DNA of 41,561 bases, from positions 1 to 41,561 of the forward strand of contig JAGQYK010000010.1 of NCBI GenBank assembly GCA_020436125.1. The letters are read 5' to 3'. Below the pieces are notes generated by a model. It did not search any database and was not told the DNA's origin. It was given only the letters and a program-made list of their open reading frames with translations. Positions 1 through 7,862 of this stretch are shown piece after piece. The position numbers and the translations under genes were made by a program. Source of the stretch: Cyclobacteriaceae bacterium. GTDB taxonomy: Bacteria > Bacteroidota > Bacteroidia > Cytophagales > Cyclobacteriaceae. Positions within the stretch are counted from its first letter, which is position 1. Every line of letters begins with the position of its first letter.

Positions 1-136
1 AAGAAACCAGATTGTTGGGGCTATTTTTATGTTCAATTTTGTTTTTATCGAAATTCTCAGCCTCTTTACCAATAAAATTGGCCACCTCACTGCTGAGTTC
101 AATTACATCCATCTCCATTTGGGCCAAATCAATCAT
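1..136 (-). CDS. Inositol monophosphatase family protein, N-terminal fragment (runs off the window)
   Basis: Only the first 45 codons are present; the gene continues beyond base 1. The visible product begins MIDLAQMEMDVIELSSEVAN and continues with FIGKEAENFDKNKIEHK and a Leu-Val-Ser. This is the pattern of the N-terminal helices of bacterial inositol monophosphatase/CysQ-type phosphatases, where a 'K.....LVS..D' segment precedes the metal-binding site. The metal and catalytic residues lie outside the window, so substrate cannot be judged. The start ATG (134-136) overlaps the TGA of the upstream Lnt-like gene as ATGA, so the two are probably translationally coupled. The family call rests on a short segment. 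Confidence 0.6.
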   Translation of the reverse strand, partial: MIDLAQMEMDVIELSSEVANFIGKEAENFDKNKIEHKNSPNNLVS

Positions 137-897
137 TTCTTGGTGGTTTTTCTTTTAACTAAGGTAAACAATACAATTAACACTGAAACCCAAGCTGCGG
201 TTCGGGGAATGAATTCTCCATTCAAATTATAGTCATTGGTTTCATTGGAAGAAGATGAATAAAGTTGAGTCATCTGATCCCTTGTGATCAGATCATCAGC
301 AATGGTATAGGAATAGATGAGGGGGCCAATCACAGTGAAAAGGAATAACACAACGAATATCCAGTTTACCTTCTTTTCAGTAAGCACTGCCTGATAAAGG
401 AAGGTGTTGGTTATAAGTACCCAAAATGAGGCTCCTAAATAGCCAGTTGCAGGATTCCAGGCTGTCCATTCTGGTTTTAAAAAGAATAAATCGGCTAGAA
501 AAGTAACTGGAAGGGGAGACCATTTTAGCAGGATATATTCAATCGTTAACCAAAAAATGGAAAGTGTAATGATACTGACTCCGGGACCAAGGCTTTTTCT
601 GACGAAGGTGTAGCCTAAAAAGGAAAGTGTAAACAGAATGGTATGTGCTAAAATGGAGGCCAATAGATCGAATGAAAAAAGACTCCCAGCAAAAAAAGAA
701 ATAGATAAACCAAGCAGCACCAGCTCCAAGGAGCTCCACATCGATTTTTCCTTTCGGTTGTTTGCCGCAATGGCAATAAAAGGAGCAAAGCCGACAAAAG
801 CCAATAATGGAAATGAAGGCATCATCCAAGCAAGGCTGAATAAAATGGTGCCCCCCACGAAAAGAGAAGGAGTTCCGATGCTATTCTTTTTTGCCAT
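133..897 (-). CDS. Lnt-like integral membrane protein lacking the nitrilase domain
   Basis: A 254-residue, very hydrophobic protein with about seven membrane segments (roughly residues 10-45, 55-73, 76-98, 104-124, 152-172, 178-198 and 232-248). Residues 125-170 (WSPLPVTFLADLFF, then PEWTAWNPATGYLGASFWVL) resemble the membrane part of apolipoprotein N-acyltransferase, with its 'W..PWLTLG' and 'Q....TG..G.S.WVL..N' pattern. Residues 226-248 (NGEFIPRTAAWVSVL...) resemble the last helix of Lnt, which follows 'GD.IGR'. Full-length Lnt is about 500-550 residues, with a carbon-nitrogen hydrolase domain of about 270 residues between these parts. Here only about 25 residues join them, so the catalytic Glu, Lys and Cys are absent. 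It cannot be a self-sufficient N-acyltransferase. It overlaps rsmI by 17 bases upstream and the phosphatase gene downstream. It could also be an unrelated polytopic protein, but the match at both ends argues against that. Confidence 0.6.
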   Translation of the reverse strand: MAKKNSIGTPSLFVGGTILFSLAWMMPSFPLLAFVGFAPFIAIAANNRKEKSMWSSLELVLLGLSISFFAGSLFSFDLLASILAHTILFTLSFLGYTFVRKSLGPGVSIITLSIFWLTIEYILLKWSPLPVTFLADLFFLKPEWTAWNPATGYLGASFWVLITNTFLYQAVLTEKKVNWIFVVLFLFTVIGPLIYSYTIADDLITRDQMTQLYSSSSNETNDYNLNGEFIPRTAAWVSVLIVLFTLVKRKTTKK

Positions 898-1567
898 CGA
901 TTACAATAACAATTTCTCCCTTTACTTTATGTTCACTAAAGTGAGCCGCTACCGCTTTGATTGTTCCAGTAATGGTTTCCTCATGTATTTTGGTAAGCTC
1001 TCTTGATACTGAAATTTTTCTTTCTTCATCGAAAATTTCCAGCATTTGGATCAATGTCTTTTCGAGTCGATGAGGAGACTCATACACAATTACAGTGCGC
1101 TCTTCTTCTGATAGCTTTTTCAGAAGGGTTTGTTTTCCTTTTTTATGAGGTAAGAATCCTTCAAACACAAAACGATCCGTAGGGAAACCAGACTTTACGA
1201 GAGCCGGCACGAAGGCAGTGGCTCCAGGCAGGCATTCCAGTTTGATACCCTCTTGAAGGCAGGCTCTTGTTAATAAAAAACCTGGATCAGAAATACCTGG
1301 GGTACCAGCATCACTCACCAGTGCCATGGTTTCACCCAATTTCATTTTTTCAATCAGTCCTGTTAATTTTTTATGCTCATTGAAAATATGAAAACTGATT
1401 AATGGCTTCTGTATGTTGTAGTGCTTAAGCAGAATGCCTGATTTGCGAGTATCTTCAGCCAGGATGGTATCAACTTGTTTTAATATTTCTAGCGACCTTA
1501 ATGTGATATCACCGAGATTGCCTATCGGAGTAGGGACGAGGTACAGGGAAGTTTTGTCCGAACTCAC
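881..1567 (-). CDS. rsmI: 16S rRNA (cytidine(1402)-2'-O)-methyltransferase RsmI
   Basis: A 228-residue SAM-dependent methyltransferase of the tetrapyrrole-methylase fold. In E. coli RsmI adds the 2'-O-methyl group of m4Cm1402 in the ribosomal P site. Visible motifs are [15 protein letters not shown] (residues 8-22), AEDTRKS (37-43), [14 protein letters not shown] (83-96), [16 protein letters not shown] and, further on, [14 protein letters not shown], which are the usual RsmI blocks in order. Length is normal for Bacteroidota, whose versions often lack the C-terminal extension of E. coli RsmI. The start codon overlaps the stop of the pterin dehydratase gene (ATGA), and the end overlaps the Lnt-like gene by 17 bases, so all three are probably on one mRNA. 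Confidence 0.95.
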   Translation of the reverse strand: MSSDKTSLYLVPTPIGNLGDITLRSLEILKQVDTILAEDTRKSGILLKHYNIQKPLISFHIFNEHKKLTGLIEKMKLGETMALVSDAGTPGISDPGFLLTRACLQEGIKLECLPGATAFVPALVKSGFPTDRFVFEGFLPHKKGKQTLLKKLSEEERTVIVYESPHRLEKTLIQMLEIFDEERKISVSRELTKIHEETITGTIKAVAAHFSEHKVKGEIVIVIDGKKE

Positions 1568-1797
1568 TTTGTTAGATTATCGATGGCTTCAGCCAATTGG
1601 CGATCTTTCTCTGTTACAATGTTACCGGCATCGTGGGTGTTGAGTTCGATGGTGACCTTGTTGTAAATATTTGACCAATTGGGGTGGTGATTCATTTTCT
1701 CCGCTAGTATGGCCACTCTGGTCATAAAGGCAAATGCTTCACTAAAATCTTTAAATTGGAATGTTCGCTTAAGCTTATGGTTTTCTTCTATCCACAT
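1564..1797 (-). CDS. Pterin-4a-carbinolamine dehydratase (4a-hydroxytetrahydrobiopterin dehydratase)
   Basis: A 77-residue protein, somewhat shorter than the usual 95-105 residues but carrying the full core: [20 protein letters not shown] (15-34), the active-site HHPNW (37-41), Tyr-45 and THD (54-56), followed by an Asp at 65. This is the PCD motif, and the family dehydrates 4a-hydroxy-tetrahydropterin formed by aromatic amino acid hydroxylases. The missing residues are N-terminal and not catalytic. The GNIVT segment replaces the more usual GGLT. No hydroxylase gene is visible in the window, so whether the protein recycles pterin or acts only as a dimerisation protein is open. It overlaps rsmI by four bases. 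Confidence 0.88.
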   Translation of the reverse strand: MWIEENHKLKRTFQFKDFSEAFAFMTRVAILAEKMNHHPNWSNIYNKVTIELNTHDAGNIVTEKDRQLAEAIDNLTK

Positions 1798-1854
1798 GGC
1801 ATGTCGGATTGGTTGATATAAAGTTACTACTAAAAGAAGTAATCTGTAGGTAGT

Positions 1855-2121
1855 CTAGAGTGCAATAATACCATCTATGTCAGATGCATTTTGGTAGATA
1901 TCAATCACCGCATCCGTAGAGGGCATCATTGTTTGAACTGTAAAGCTGGTGTAGTTACCATTTTTTGAGCCCCTTTCACTGGGTGTGTGCATGGGAAACA
2001 TCTTTCTTACTTCCTCTTCCTTGCCTTTAGGGACAATAAATTTGAAAGTGTATAAAGAGGGCCAAGCATAGTGGTTGTCTAATTTTTCCCTGAAGGAATC
2101 GAGCCATTTTTGGTCTATCAT
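1855..2121 (-). CDS. DUF493 (YbeD-like) family protein
   Basis: An 88-residue protein containing AWPSLYTFKFIVPKGKEEEV (19-38) and ending in a second beta-alpha-beta half (SERGSKNGNYTSFTVQ..., then ...VIDIYQNASDIDGII). This matches the small ferredoxin-like/ACT-like DUF493 fold; E. coli YbeD lies next to lipB. The molecular role is unknown. The start codon directly abuts the T-run of a hairpin that looks like the ppiD terminator, so either this gene relies on read-through or its mRNA begins upstream of the hairpin. It is followed after 57 bases by the pterin dehydratase gene. Confidence 0.82.
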   Translation of the reverse strand: MIDQKWLDSFREKLDNHYAWPSLYTFKFIVPKGKEEEVRKMFPMHTPSERGSKNGNYTSFTVQTMMPSTDAVIDIYQNASDIDGIIAL

Positions 2122-2160
2122 AAAATAAAAAAGACTCCATCCGGGCTACGAATGGAGTCT
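2122..2160 (-). terminator. Rho-independent terminator of ppiD, abutting the DUF493 start
   Basis: A perfect 9-base stem (AGACTCCAT at 2132-2140, ATGGAGTCT at 2152-2160) with an 11-base loop is followed on the minus strand by TTTTTATTTTA and then immediately by the ATG of the DUF493 gene. The ppiD stop lies 17 bases before the stem. There is no room for a promoter between the hairpin and the next start codon. Confidence 0.8.
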
Positions 2161-2176
2161 CCATAAGTATTCTTAG

Positions 2177-4291
2177 TTAATAAAACAGGTAACGTTTGTC
2201 TTCAATATTTGCGCCTTTCTTAAGGGCTTCTGCAATGTTTAGTCCTGTCTGGCTATTAAGCGTTTGTAGTTTTTGATTTTTAAACATGGAGTAATCTCCG
2301 AGCTCAGGTGCAATTGTTTTATTAGTATTCTCAATGATGAGCACTCCATTTTGACCGATAATTGGCTCAGAGCGTTTTCCAGATTCCAATGCAAATGCTT
2401 TTCCTACAGCAATAGGATCAATACCAACACCAGGAAGTGAGTTTGAATTCAATTTAAGGTCGCTTGAAGAATTAACAGATGCATCTTCACCATAGGCACC
2501 AGCTATTTCATCAATGGTACCCGAAAGGCCTTTAAGTTTTTCTGCTATTTTTTGACCTTTTAACTTATTCTTTACCAATGGGGTAATCTCCTCTTTTACA
2601 TCCTCAAACGGCCTGTATCCTTCTTCAGTTTCTTTGGTCATAACTGCCACAACATAACTGGACTGTACATCGAATACATCTGAAACTTTGCCCTCGCTTG
2701 CATCGCGGAAAAGCCAAAGCACCACCTGACGAGCATCATTCAAAGTATTTACCCTGCTCGAATTGGTGCCTACATCCTCTGCATTGTAAACAGTCAACTT
2801 TTCTTCCGCAGCTTTTTCCTTGAACTCATTCAATCCGGAAACGCTGCTCGCAAAAAGATCAGCCTTTCTATATGCTTCATTTTGAGTTTCATCGCTAGGC
2901 GTAATGTCACGCTCTATGGTGGCTATTGTATATGAGGTATTGTCCTTTACACTCGTTACATCAATGATATGGTAACCGAATTCTGTTTCAACTACATTAT
3001 TTAATAAGCCTGTTGTTCTCGCATTAAATACTGCATTTTCAAATGGCTTTACCATTTGACCAGAAGTGAAATACCCAAGATCACCGCCTCTTGATGAGGT
3101 ACCATCAGTACCAAATTCAGATGCTTTTTGAGCAAAGTTGGCGCCTGCTTTTAAGTCGTTCAATATTCCCTGCGCTTTTTCACGGGCTGCACGTTTTGCT
3201 GCTGGCGTTTCATCATCCCAGCGGATAAGGATATGACTAGCGCGTGCGTTATAGACTGTGTCTTTGTTTTTGGAAACTAGCTTTGCTACTTTATAGCGAC
3301 CGCCATCCAAAAGTGGACCAACCACAGTTCCGTTAGTCATGGAACTGATTTGATCGCTAAGAAAGTTGGGTAACTTATCGGGAGTATAGATAGCGTATGA
3401 TTCTGCATTATCAGAATTGATAGCAGCAAATACAGAATCTTCCTCAGCAGTTTTGAAGTCTGCTGCTATTTTGGTTAACTCATCACGAATTTCCGCAGAG
3501 TCTGTAGCTGATGGAGTAAGAGGGAATGAGACATAGCTAAGACTACGTGCTTTCTCCGCTTTGTATTTCTCTTTGTTCTTATTGTAGTAGTCTTTCAATT
3601 CAGCATCTGAAGCAGTAACCAATGAGTCGCTCATGGTATAGAAAGGAACGTATACATACTTTACCTCACTTACGTCATTTTGTAAATGATACTCTCTTTC
3701 AGACTCAGCCTGGGTAACGTAGTTGGTCTTTACAATGAGGTTTTCAAATTTTACACGCTCTCTTGCAGGCACAAGATCAGCTCTGAAAATATTCCAGCGT
3801 ACCCTTGGTTCGGAATTAACAGGCTGGTTATCCAATGACTGTAGATAAGATATAAGACTATTTCTATCAAAATTTCCAGCTGAATCCGTGAAGGATAGTT
3901 TAATGTTTTCATCCACGTTTTTACCCTGAATGATATCCCACTCTTCATCACCAGTTACTTTCACGCCTACATTTTCGTATTGAGGCGTAATAGCGTAGCG
4001 AGAGATGAGGAGATCCCAGGCCTGTTGGCGCAAAGTTGGACGCTCAAGCTCTCCCGGCTGGCGGCCAAAATTTAGGATGTAATTGTTTTCTCGTGATTGG
4101 ACAGCCGCCTGAAACTCTTCCAAAGAGATTGATTTTCCGCCTATCTCACCTACTATATTATCGTTTCCTGCGAATACAGATGTAGGTCCATTCCCAAATA
4201 AGTCATTAAGAACAAATGCAGCGATTGCTACAGTAATAAATCCCACGACCACCTTGGTCATTTTGTTCCTCAAAGTTCCGATCAGCGCCAT
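2177..4291 (-). CDS. ppiD: PpiD/SurA-type peptidyl-prolyl cis-trans isomerase, membrane-anchored
   Basis: A 704-residue periplasmic folding factor. Order of parts: a short cytoplasmic start (MALIGTLRNKMTK), one membrane helix (about 14-31), a SurA_N-like chaperone region (about 45-210) with the 'GEIGGKSISLEEFQAAV' opening, a parvulin (PPIC) domain at about 349-447 (ASHILIRW, then SSRGGDLGYFTSGQMVKPFE and TEFGYHIIDV), and a long C-terminal chaperone-like region. Length and architecture fit Bacteroidota PpiD, which helps newly exported proteins fold as they leave the Sec channel. It has its own promoter (4339-4368) and terminator (2122-2160), so it is probably monocistronic. Neighbouring genes are also envelope biogenesis genes. 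The start MALIGTLRNKM is typical of the family. Confidence 0.93.
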   Translation of the reverse strand: MALIGTLRNKMTKVVVGFITVAIAAFVLNDLFGNGPTSVFAGNDNIVGEIGGKSISLEEFQAAVQSRENNYILNFGRQPGELERPTLRQQAWDLLISRYAITPQYENVGVKVTGDEEWDIIQGKNVDENIKLSFTDSAGNFDRNSLISYLQSLDNQPVNSEPRVRWNIFRADLVPARERVKFENLIVKTNYVTQAESEREYHLQNDVSEVKYVYVPFYTMSDSLVTASDAELKDYYNKNKEKYKAEKARSLSYVSFPLTPSATDSAEIRDELTKIAADFKTAEEDSVFAAINSDNAESYAIYTPDKLPNFLSDQISSMTNGTVVGPLLDGGRYKVAKLVSKNKDTVYNARASHILIRWDDETPAAKRAAREKAQGILNDLKAGANFAQKASEFGTDGTSSRGGDLGYFTSGQMVKPFENAVFNARTTGLLNNVVETEFGYHIIDVTSVKDNTSYTIATIERDITPSDETQNEAYRKADLFASSVSGLNEFKEKAAEEKLTVYNAEDVGTNSSRVNTLNDARQVVLWLFRDASEGKVSDVFDVQSSYVVAVMTKETEEGYRPFEDVKEEITPLVKNKLKGQKIAEKLKGLSGTIDEIAGAYGEDASVNSSSDLKLNSNSLPGVGIDPIAVGKAFALESGKRSEPIIGQNGVLIIENTNKTIAPELGDYSMFKNQKLQTLNSQTGLNIAEALKKGANIEDKRYLFY

Positions 4292-4338
4292 ACCGCGTGT
4301 TTGATTAGAGTTAGCCTAAGTTAATTTTTAAAGAGCCG

Positions 4339-4368
4339 CAAATTTAAGGTCTATTATCAATTCGACAA
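4339..4368 (-). promoter_or_regulatory. Bacteroidota-type promoter of ppiD
   Basis: On the minus strand TTG (4366-4368) is separated by exactly 19 bases from TAAATTTG (4339-4346). This matches the Bacteroidota primary sigma consensus TTG-N19-21-TAnnTTTG. It lies 48 bases upstream of the ppiD start codon. Confidence 0.75.
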
Positions 4369-4443
4369 AGGGGTAAATCACTAATTAAGGAATTAATTTT
4401 GCTGATTATCAGGCAATTAAATGACCCTATTTGGGCGAATAGA

Positions 4444-5727
4444 TTAGTCCTGCGTGTCCTTCTTTTCTACAATCAGCTTTACGATGTCAATACGATTGTC
4501 TTCAGTAGACTGAATGATGAAAACATAGGGAGGAATGTTGACCGCATCTCCTTCTTCCGGGAAATCTTCTGTAAAAGAAAGAATCATGCCACCTAGGGTC
4601 TCATAGTCACCTTCTGGAAGTTTCCAATCATAGGTATCGTTGAGGTAGTCAATTTCATGCCTTGCGCTTAAAAGGAAGGTTTTTTCGTCCAATTGTTGCT
4701 CAATGAGATCATCTTCATCATGCTCATCTTCAATCTCTCCAAAGATTTCTTCTATAATGTCCTCCATACTCACAATACCGGAAGTTCCCCCAAATTCATC
4801 GACAACAACAGCAAGACTCTTTCTGTCCTTAATGAATTGAATCATCAACTCATTCACCATCATTGCTTCTGGCACAATGTTGATAGACGTGAGGATTTCG
4901 TTGATTGTTTTGGGTTTGGTGAATAAGGCTGAGGAATGACAATAGCCAATTACATCATCAATAGTATCCTTATAAATGATGATTTTGGAGTGCCCGCTTT
5001 CAATAAATGCTTCTTTTAACTTGTCCAATCCTTCGTCTGATGCAATTCCAATAATCTCGGTACGTGGAATCATGCACTCTCTTACCTTAACTGTTTTAAA
5101 TTCCAGCGCATTGTGAAATATCTTTTTATCCAGTTCAATTTCCTCATTCTCATGCTTTACGTTTTGCATGTTGGTGAGGTAATGGTTCATATCTGTAAGA
5201 CCAAAAGCTGGCTTCTCTTCTGAATATTCAAGCCTAAGCACGTGTACAATAACAAGCTTGGACAGGTAAACAATGGTAAAAGTAATGGGCGATAGAATGT
5301 AAAACATGATGCGGAAGGGGATAGCCAAAGCGGCTAGCATCAGGTTGGGGTTGATCAAGAACAGACTCTTAGGTAGAAATTCAGCTGTAAAGAGAATGAT
5401 TAAGGTAGAGATTATCGTTTGAATTAAGAGCACGTAGAGGTCGCCCTTGAACGCTTCAGGTAAGGCGGATACGAGCCAGGGCTCAATCATTTGTGTGATG
5501 AGTATCCCAAAAAGGACTAAAGCGAGTGTGTTTCCGATCAGAGTTGTACCAATAAACCAGGAGGGTTTTTTTACAAACTGAGACATAATTCGTCCCCACA
5601 GAACACCCTGTTTTCCTTGTAATTCTATCTGCAGTTTGTTGGCCGAAAAGAATGCAATTTCAATTCCTGAAAAGAAAAAAGAGAAGATGAGTGAAATGAG
5701 AATAGGAGTGAATAACGTGGTATTCAT
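4444..5727 (-). CDS. CNNM/CorC-type membrane protein with CBS pair (hemolysin family)
   Basis: A 427-residue protein with a DUF21/CNNM membrane domain (about residues 5-170, four hydrophobic segments, with SGIEIAFFSANKLQIE near the start), a CBS pair (about 205-325, with VRECMIPRTEIIGI and the classic DEFGGTSGIVSMEDIIEEIFGE split around 311-333) and a C-terminal CorC_HlyC domain (about 350-425). Such proteins are linked to Mg2+/Co2+ export; the Bacteroidota gliding protein GldE is one branch. No gldD is adjacent, so I do not use the name GldE. Its ATG follows directly after the TAG of the small membrane protein gene, and lptC lies further upstream on the same strand. Confidence 0.9.
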   Translation of the reverse strand: MNTTLFTPILISLIFSFFFSGIEIAFFSANKLQIELQGKQGVLWGRIMSQFVKKPSWFIGTTLIGNTLALVLFGILITQMIEPWLVSALPEAFKGDLYVLLIQTIISTLIILFTAEFLPKSLFLINPNLMLAALAIPFRIMFYILSPITFTIVYLSKLVIVHVLRLEYSEEKPAFGLTDMNHYLTNMQNVKHENEEIELDKKIFHNALEFKTVKVRECMIPRTEIIGIASDEGLDKLKEAFIESGHSKIIIYKDTIDDVIGYCHSSALFTKPKTINEILTSINIVPEAMMVNELMIQFIKDRKSLAVVVDEFGGTSGIVSMEDIIEEIFGEIEDEHDEDDLIEQQLDEKTFLLSARHEIDYLNDTYDWKLPEGDYETLGGMILSFTEDFPEEGDAVNIPPYVFIIQSTEDNRIDIVKLIVEKKDTQD

Positions 5728-5886
5728 CTATGCTGATCGTTTTCTAATAGAATAGACAAAAAATAGGATCATCGAAATCATAATTGCCCAATAGGCATGG
5801 CCAAGCCCTACAGCCATTACCTCGTATGCACCTACTACTATAAATACTACCGCAAGGGATAGCAAAAGTATATCAACCAGTTTCAT
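5728..5886 (-). CDS. Small two-helix membrane protein, 52 residues
   Basis: A short gene in the gap between lptC and the CorC-type gene. The product starts MKLVDILLLSLAVVFIVVGA, has the link YEVMAVGLGHAYW, a second hydrophobic segment AIMISMILFFVYS and ends IRKRSA. This predicts two membrane helices with a basic cytoplasmic tail. The stop codon TAG directly touches the ATG of the CorC-type gene (TAGATG), typical of translational coupling, and the codon content is that of a gene rather than an AT-rich spacer. I do not know its function; position suggests a partner of the CorC-type protein or of Lpt assembly. It is easily missed by gene callers because of its size. Confidence 0.72.
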   Translation of the reverse strand: MKLVDILLLSLAVVFIVVGAYEVMAVGLGHAYWAIMISMILFFVYSIRKRSA

Positions 5887-5925
5887 GGATTCACAAAGAT
5901 AAGCATAATGAATGATTGGTAAGGA

Positions 5926-6471
5926 TCACTCAATAACCTCAAATTCTCCTTCAGGGTTTTTAATAGTGTAGTCGGAGAGGTCCTGAGCCGCTTCTAAACC
6001 GGTGCCATAGATCACCTCATTTTCGAGCTTTATGGTCACAAATTTTTCAGTAAAAATGCGTTTTGTGTCTTGTTTCCAGAAGAGTTCCTCGGTATTCAGT
6101 TGTTCTTTTTTCTGGATATTAATGATTTCTACTTTGCCCCGGCCTCGCCATTTATCTTCTTCGCTGAAGTAGTAGGCGCTGTTGGCACGCAGCGTGGAGG
6201 TGATTGTGCCTGTCTCATCAAAGAACTCGAGGTATATCCCTTCTGGAAATTCCTTGTCACCGTTTTCATATTCAAAGACCTTTTGAGCAATCATTTTTAC
6301 TTTAATCAGGTCTTTTTCTGCATAGAACATTTCCACATTTTCCGCCTCGCTGAGTGGACCATGGTATTCAACAGGCTGAGAGGTTTCAGACGGAGTGCAT
6401 GAAAAAAGGGTTAGGCAAAGTATGGCTGCGCTAACGGGTTGAATTACTTTTTTAAGCACTAGTGTTGTCAT
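5926..6471 (-). CDS. lptC: LPS export protein LptC, lipoprotein form
   Basis: A 181-residue protein with an N-terminal lipoprotein signal (hydrophobic 10-24, lipobox LFSC with Cys-25) followed by a single LptC/OstA-like beta domain. Typical pieces are GIYLEFFDETGTITSTLRAN, ANSAYYFSEEDKWRGRGKVEI, and LNTEELFWKQDTKRIFTE with VTI and the GTGLEAAQDLSDY pattern. E. coli LptC is anchored by a membrane helix, whereas Bacteroidota versions are often predicted lipoproteins. LptC links the inner-membrane LptBFG transporter to the periplasmic bridge that carries LPS outward. It sits between the TPR gene and the small membrane protein/CorC gene; a terminator-like hairpin lies only 13 bases before its start. 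Confidence 0.85.
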   Translation of the reverse strand: MTTLVLKKVIQPVSAAILCLTLFSCTPSETSQPVEYHGPLSEAENVEMFYAEKDLIKVKMIAQKVFEYENGDKEFPEGIYLEFFDETGTITSTLRANSAYYFSEEDKWRGRGKVEIINIQKKEQLNTEELFWKQDTKRIFTEKFVTIKLENEVIYGTGLEAAQDLSDYTIKNPEGEFEVIE

Positions 6472-6483
6472 TGTCTGAAAACA

Positions 6484-6510
6484 AAAAGGCTGGCTAAAAG
6501 CCAGCCTTTT
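6484..6510 (-). terminator. Rho-independent terminator after the TPR gene, just before lptC
   Basis: A perfect 11-base stem, AAAAGGCTGGC (6484-6494) with GCCAGCCTTTT (6500-6510), and a 5-base loop. On the minus strand it is followed by TTGTTTTC and 13 bases after the stem by the lptC ATG. It follows the TPR gene stop by 21 bases. As with ppiD/DUF493, no obvious promoter fits between hairpin and start codon. Confidence 0.78.
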
Positions 6511-6531
6511 GGGGTAGTATAATTATTTGAT

Positions 6532-7860
6532 TTAGTCTCTAGTGTCAATGGTTACCGTTTCACCGATCCAGCAGCTCACTCTCATGGTGTCTCCTACTTT
6601 CCAGTTGAAAAGGAATATCTCTTCTTTTGAAGGGAACTGAGATTTTGCCTGGCTCATTTTCTGGCCTGCCCCAGCTCTTGCATACATGTTATAGGCTGCG
6701 ATGTATACCAATCTGTCTTCCGCCATATTGGCTCCCTTTTTACAATCGTTGAAGCTGCTGTAGTATAGGTCACCAATTTTCTCATACCCTTCTTTGTTAC
6801 CTGCTTCGGCAGCTTTACGATAGTAATCACGAGCCGCACTCTTGCTGTTTTTCTTAGCCTGAATGCCACCAAGGTAAATCAACATATCAGCCTTATCTTC
6901 AGGAGTAGTAGCCAGCTCCAAAGCTTCTTTCAACAATGCTTCTGCCTTGTCCAGGTTGTCATTACCCATATGCTTTAAGCCCATATTCTTAGCCAACCCG
7001 AAATCTGGTTCAGTTTTGTTGATAAGCTCACCAGCCTCTAGCCACAATGGATCATCAGTACATTTGCCCTGAAGCATAAATCCAAAGATTTTCTTAGCCA
7101 TGGCAATATCAGTAGGCGTTTTTCTAAACTTTGGCTCAAGATTGTTCTTCACAAAATCACAATCTACTTTCACCATTCCTATCAATAAGTCATCAATCAC
7201 ACCAACGTATTCTTTCACTTTAGCCACATCCTTAGTCTTACCAGCAGCCTCATCTTCTTTGATTTTAGCATTGGCTATAGATATAATTTTATCGTAACGC
7301 TCAAGTATTTGCTCGTCAGAAAGATTCTTATGTAATACGTGGTTAGCTTGAACAGCTGTCATGTAAGCAACCAAGTTACCATCAGACATCTTAGTGCCAC
7401 TGATTTCAGCTACACGATCAAACAAAGCAAGCAACTCTACAGATTTGTCTTTGTTCATCACATTGTACTTATAGGCATAAAATGCTTTTCTGTTGAGCAC
7501 ATTCACCTCATCACCGCAATTTTTAATGCGCATGTCGTACATCATCAACATAGAGTCAACCAATTGCTGCTTTCTAGCTGGATCTTTCTCCTTTTCAGCA
7601 AGATTATCGTAGATGTCAGCACCATCGATATATAATTTAACATGCCAGTCTGGAGCATTTTTTAGCATCCAATTAAATGGCTTTGCCGCTGCTTGGTATT
7701 GACCTTGTTTCATGGCATCACCATATAGAGCTACCTTTTCTTCGGCCGTACTTTTGTCTTCAGGCCATTTAAACTCACGACATTGAGCTATTGAATCGAA
7801 GTTCAATGCAACAAGCATTATCATTAAAGCACCAGTTACTATTGTTTTCATTGTTTTCAT
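6532..7860 (-). CDS. Secreted TPR-repeat protein
   Basis: A 442-residue protein with a signal peptide (MKTMKTIVTGALMIMLVALN, cleaved near FDSIAQ) and many helical TPR-like pairs. The clearest repeats are MGNDNLDKAEALLKEALELA, ADMLIYLGGIQAKKNSKSAA and the YYRKAAEAGNKEGYEKIGDL stretch near 340-375. The C-terminus is a short non-TPR tail (VGDTMRVSCWIGETVTIDTRD). Function is not known; such proteins scaffold envelope assemblies. It lies 2 bases after the FadL-like barrel gene and before lptC, an order common in Bacteroidota (recalled, not searched), so an envelope role is likely. Confidence 0.82.
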   Translation of the reverse strand: MKTMKTIVTGALMIMLVALNFDSIAQCREFKWPEDKSTAEEKVALYGDAMKQGQYQAAAKPFNWMLKNAPDWHVKLYIDGADIYDNLAEKEKDPARKQQLVDSMLMMYDMRIKNCGDEVNVLNRKAFYAYKYNVMNKDKSVELLALFDRVAEISGTKMSDGNLVAYMTAVQANHVLHKNLSDEQILERYDKIISIANAKIKEDEAAGKTKDVAKVKEYVGVIDDLLIGMVKVDCDFVKNNLEPKFRKTPTDIAMAKKIFGFMLQGKCTDDPLWLEAGELINKTEPDFGLAKNMGLKHMGNDNLDKAEALLKEALELATTPEDKADMLIYLGGIQAKKNSKSAARDYYRKAAEAGNKEGYEKIGDLYYSSFNDCKKGANMAEDRLVYIAAYNMYARAGAGQKMSQAKSQFPSKEEIFLFNWKVGDTMRVSCWIGETVTIDTRD

Positions 7861-7862
7861 TT

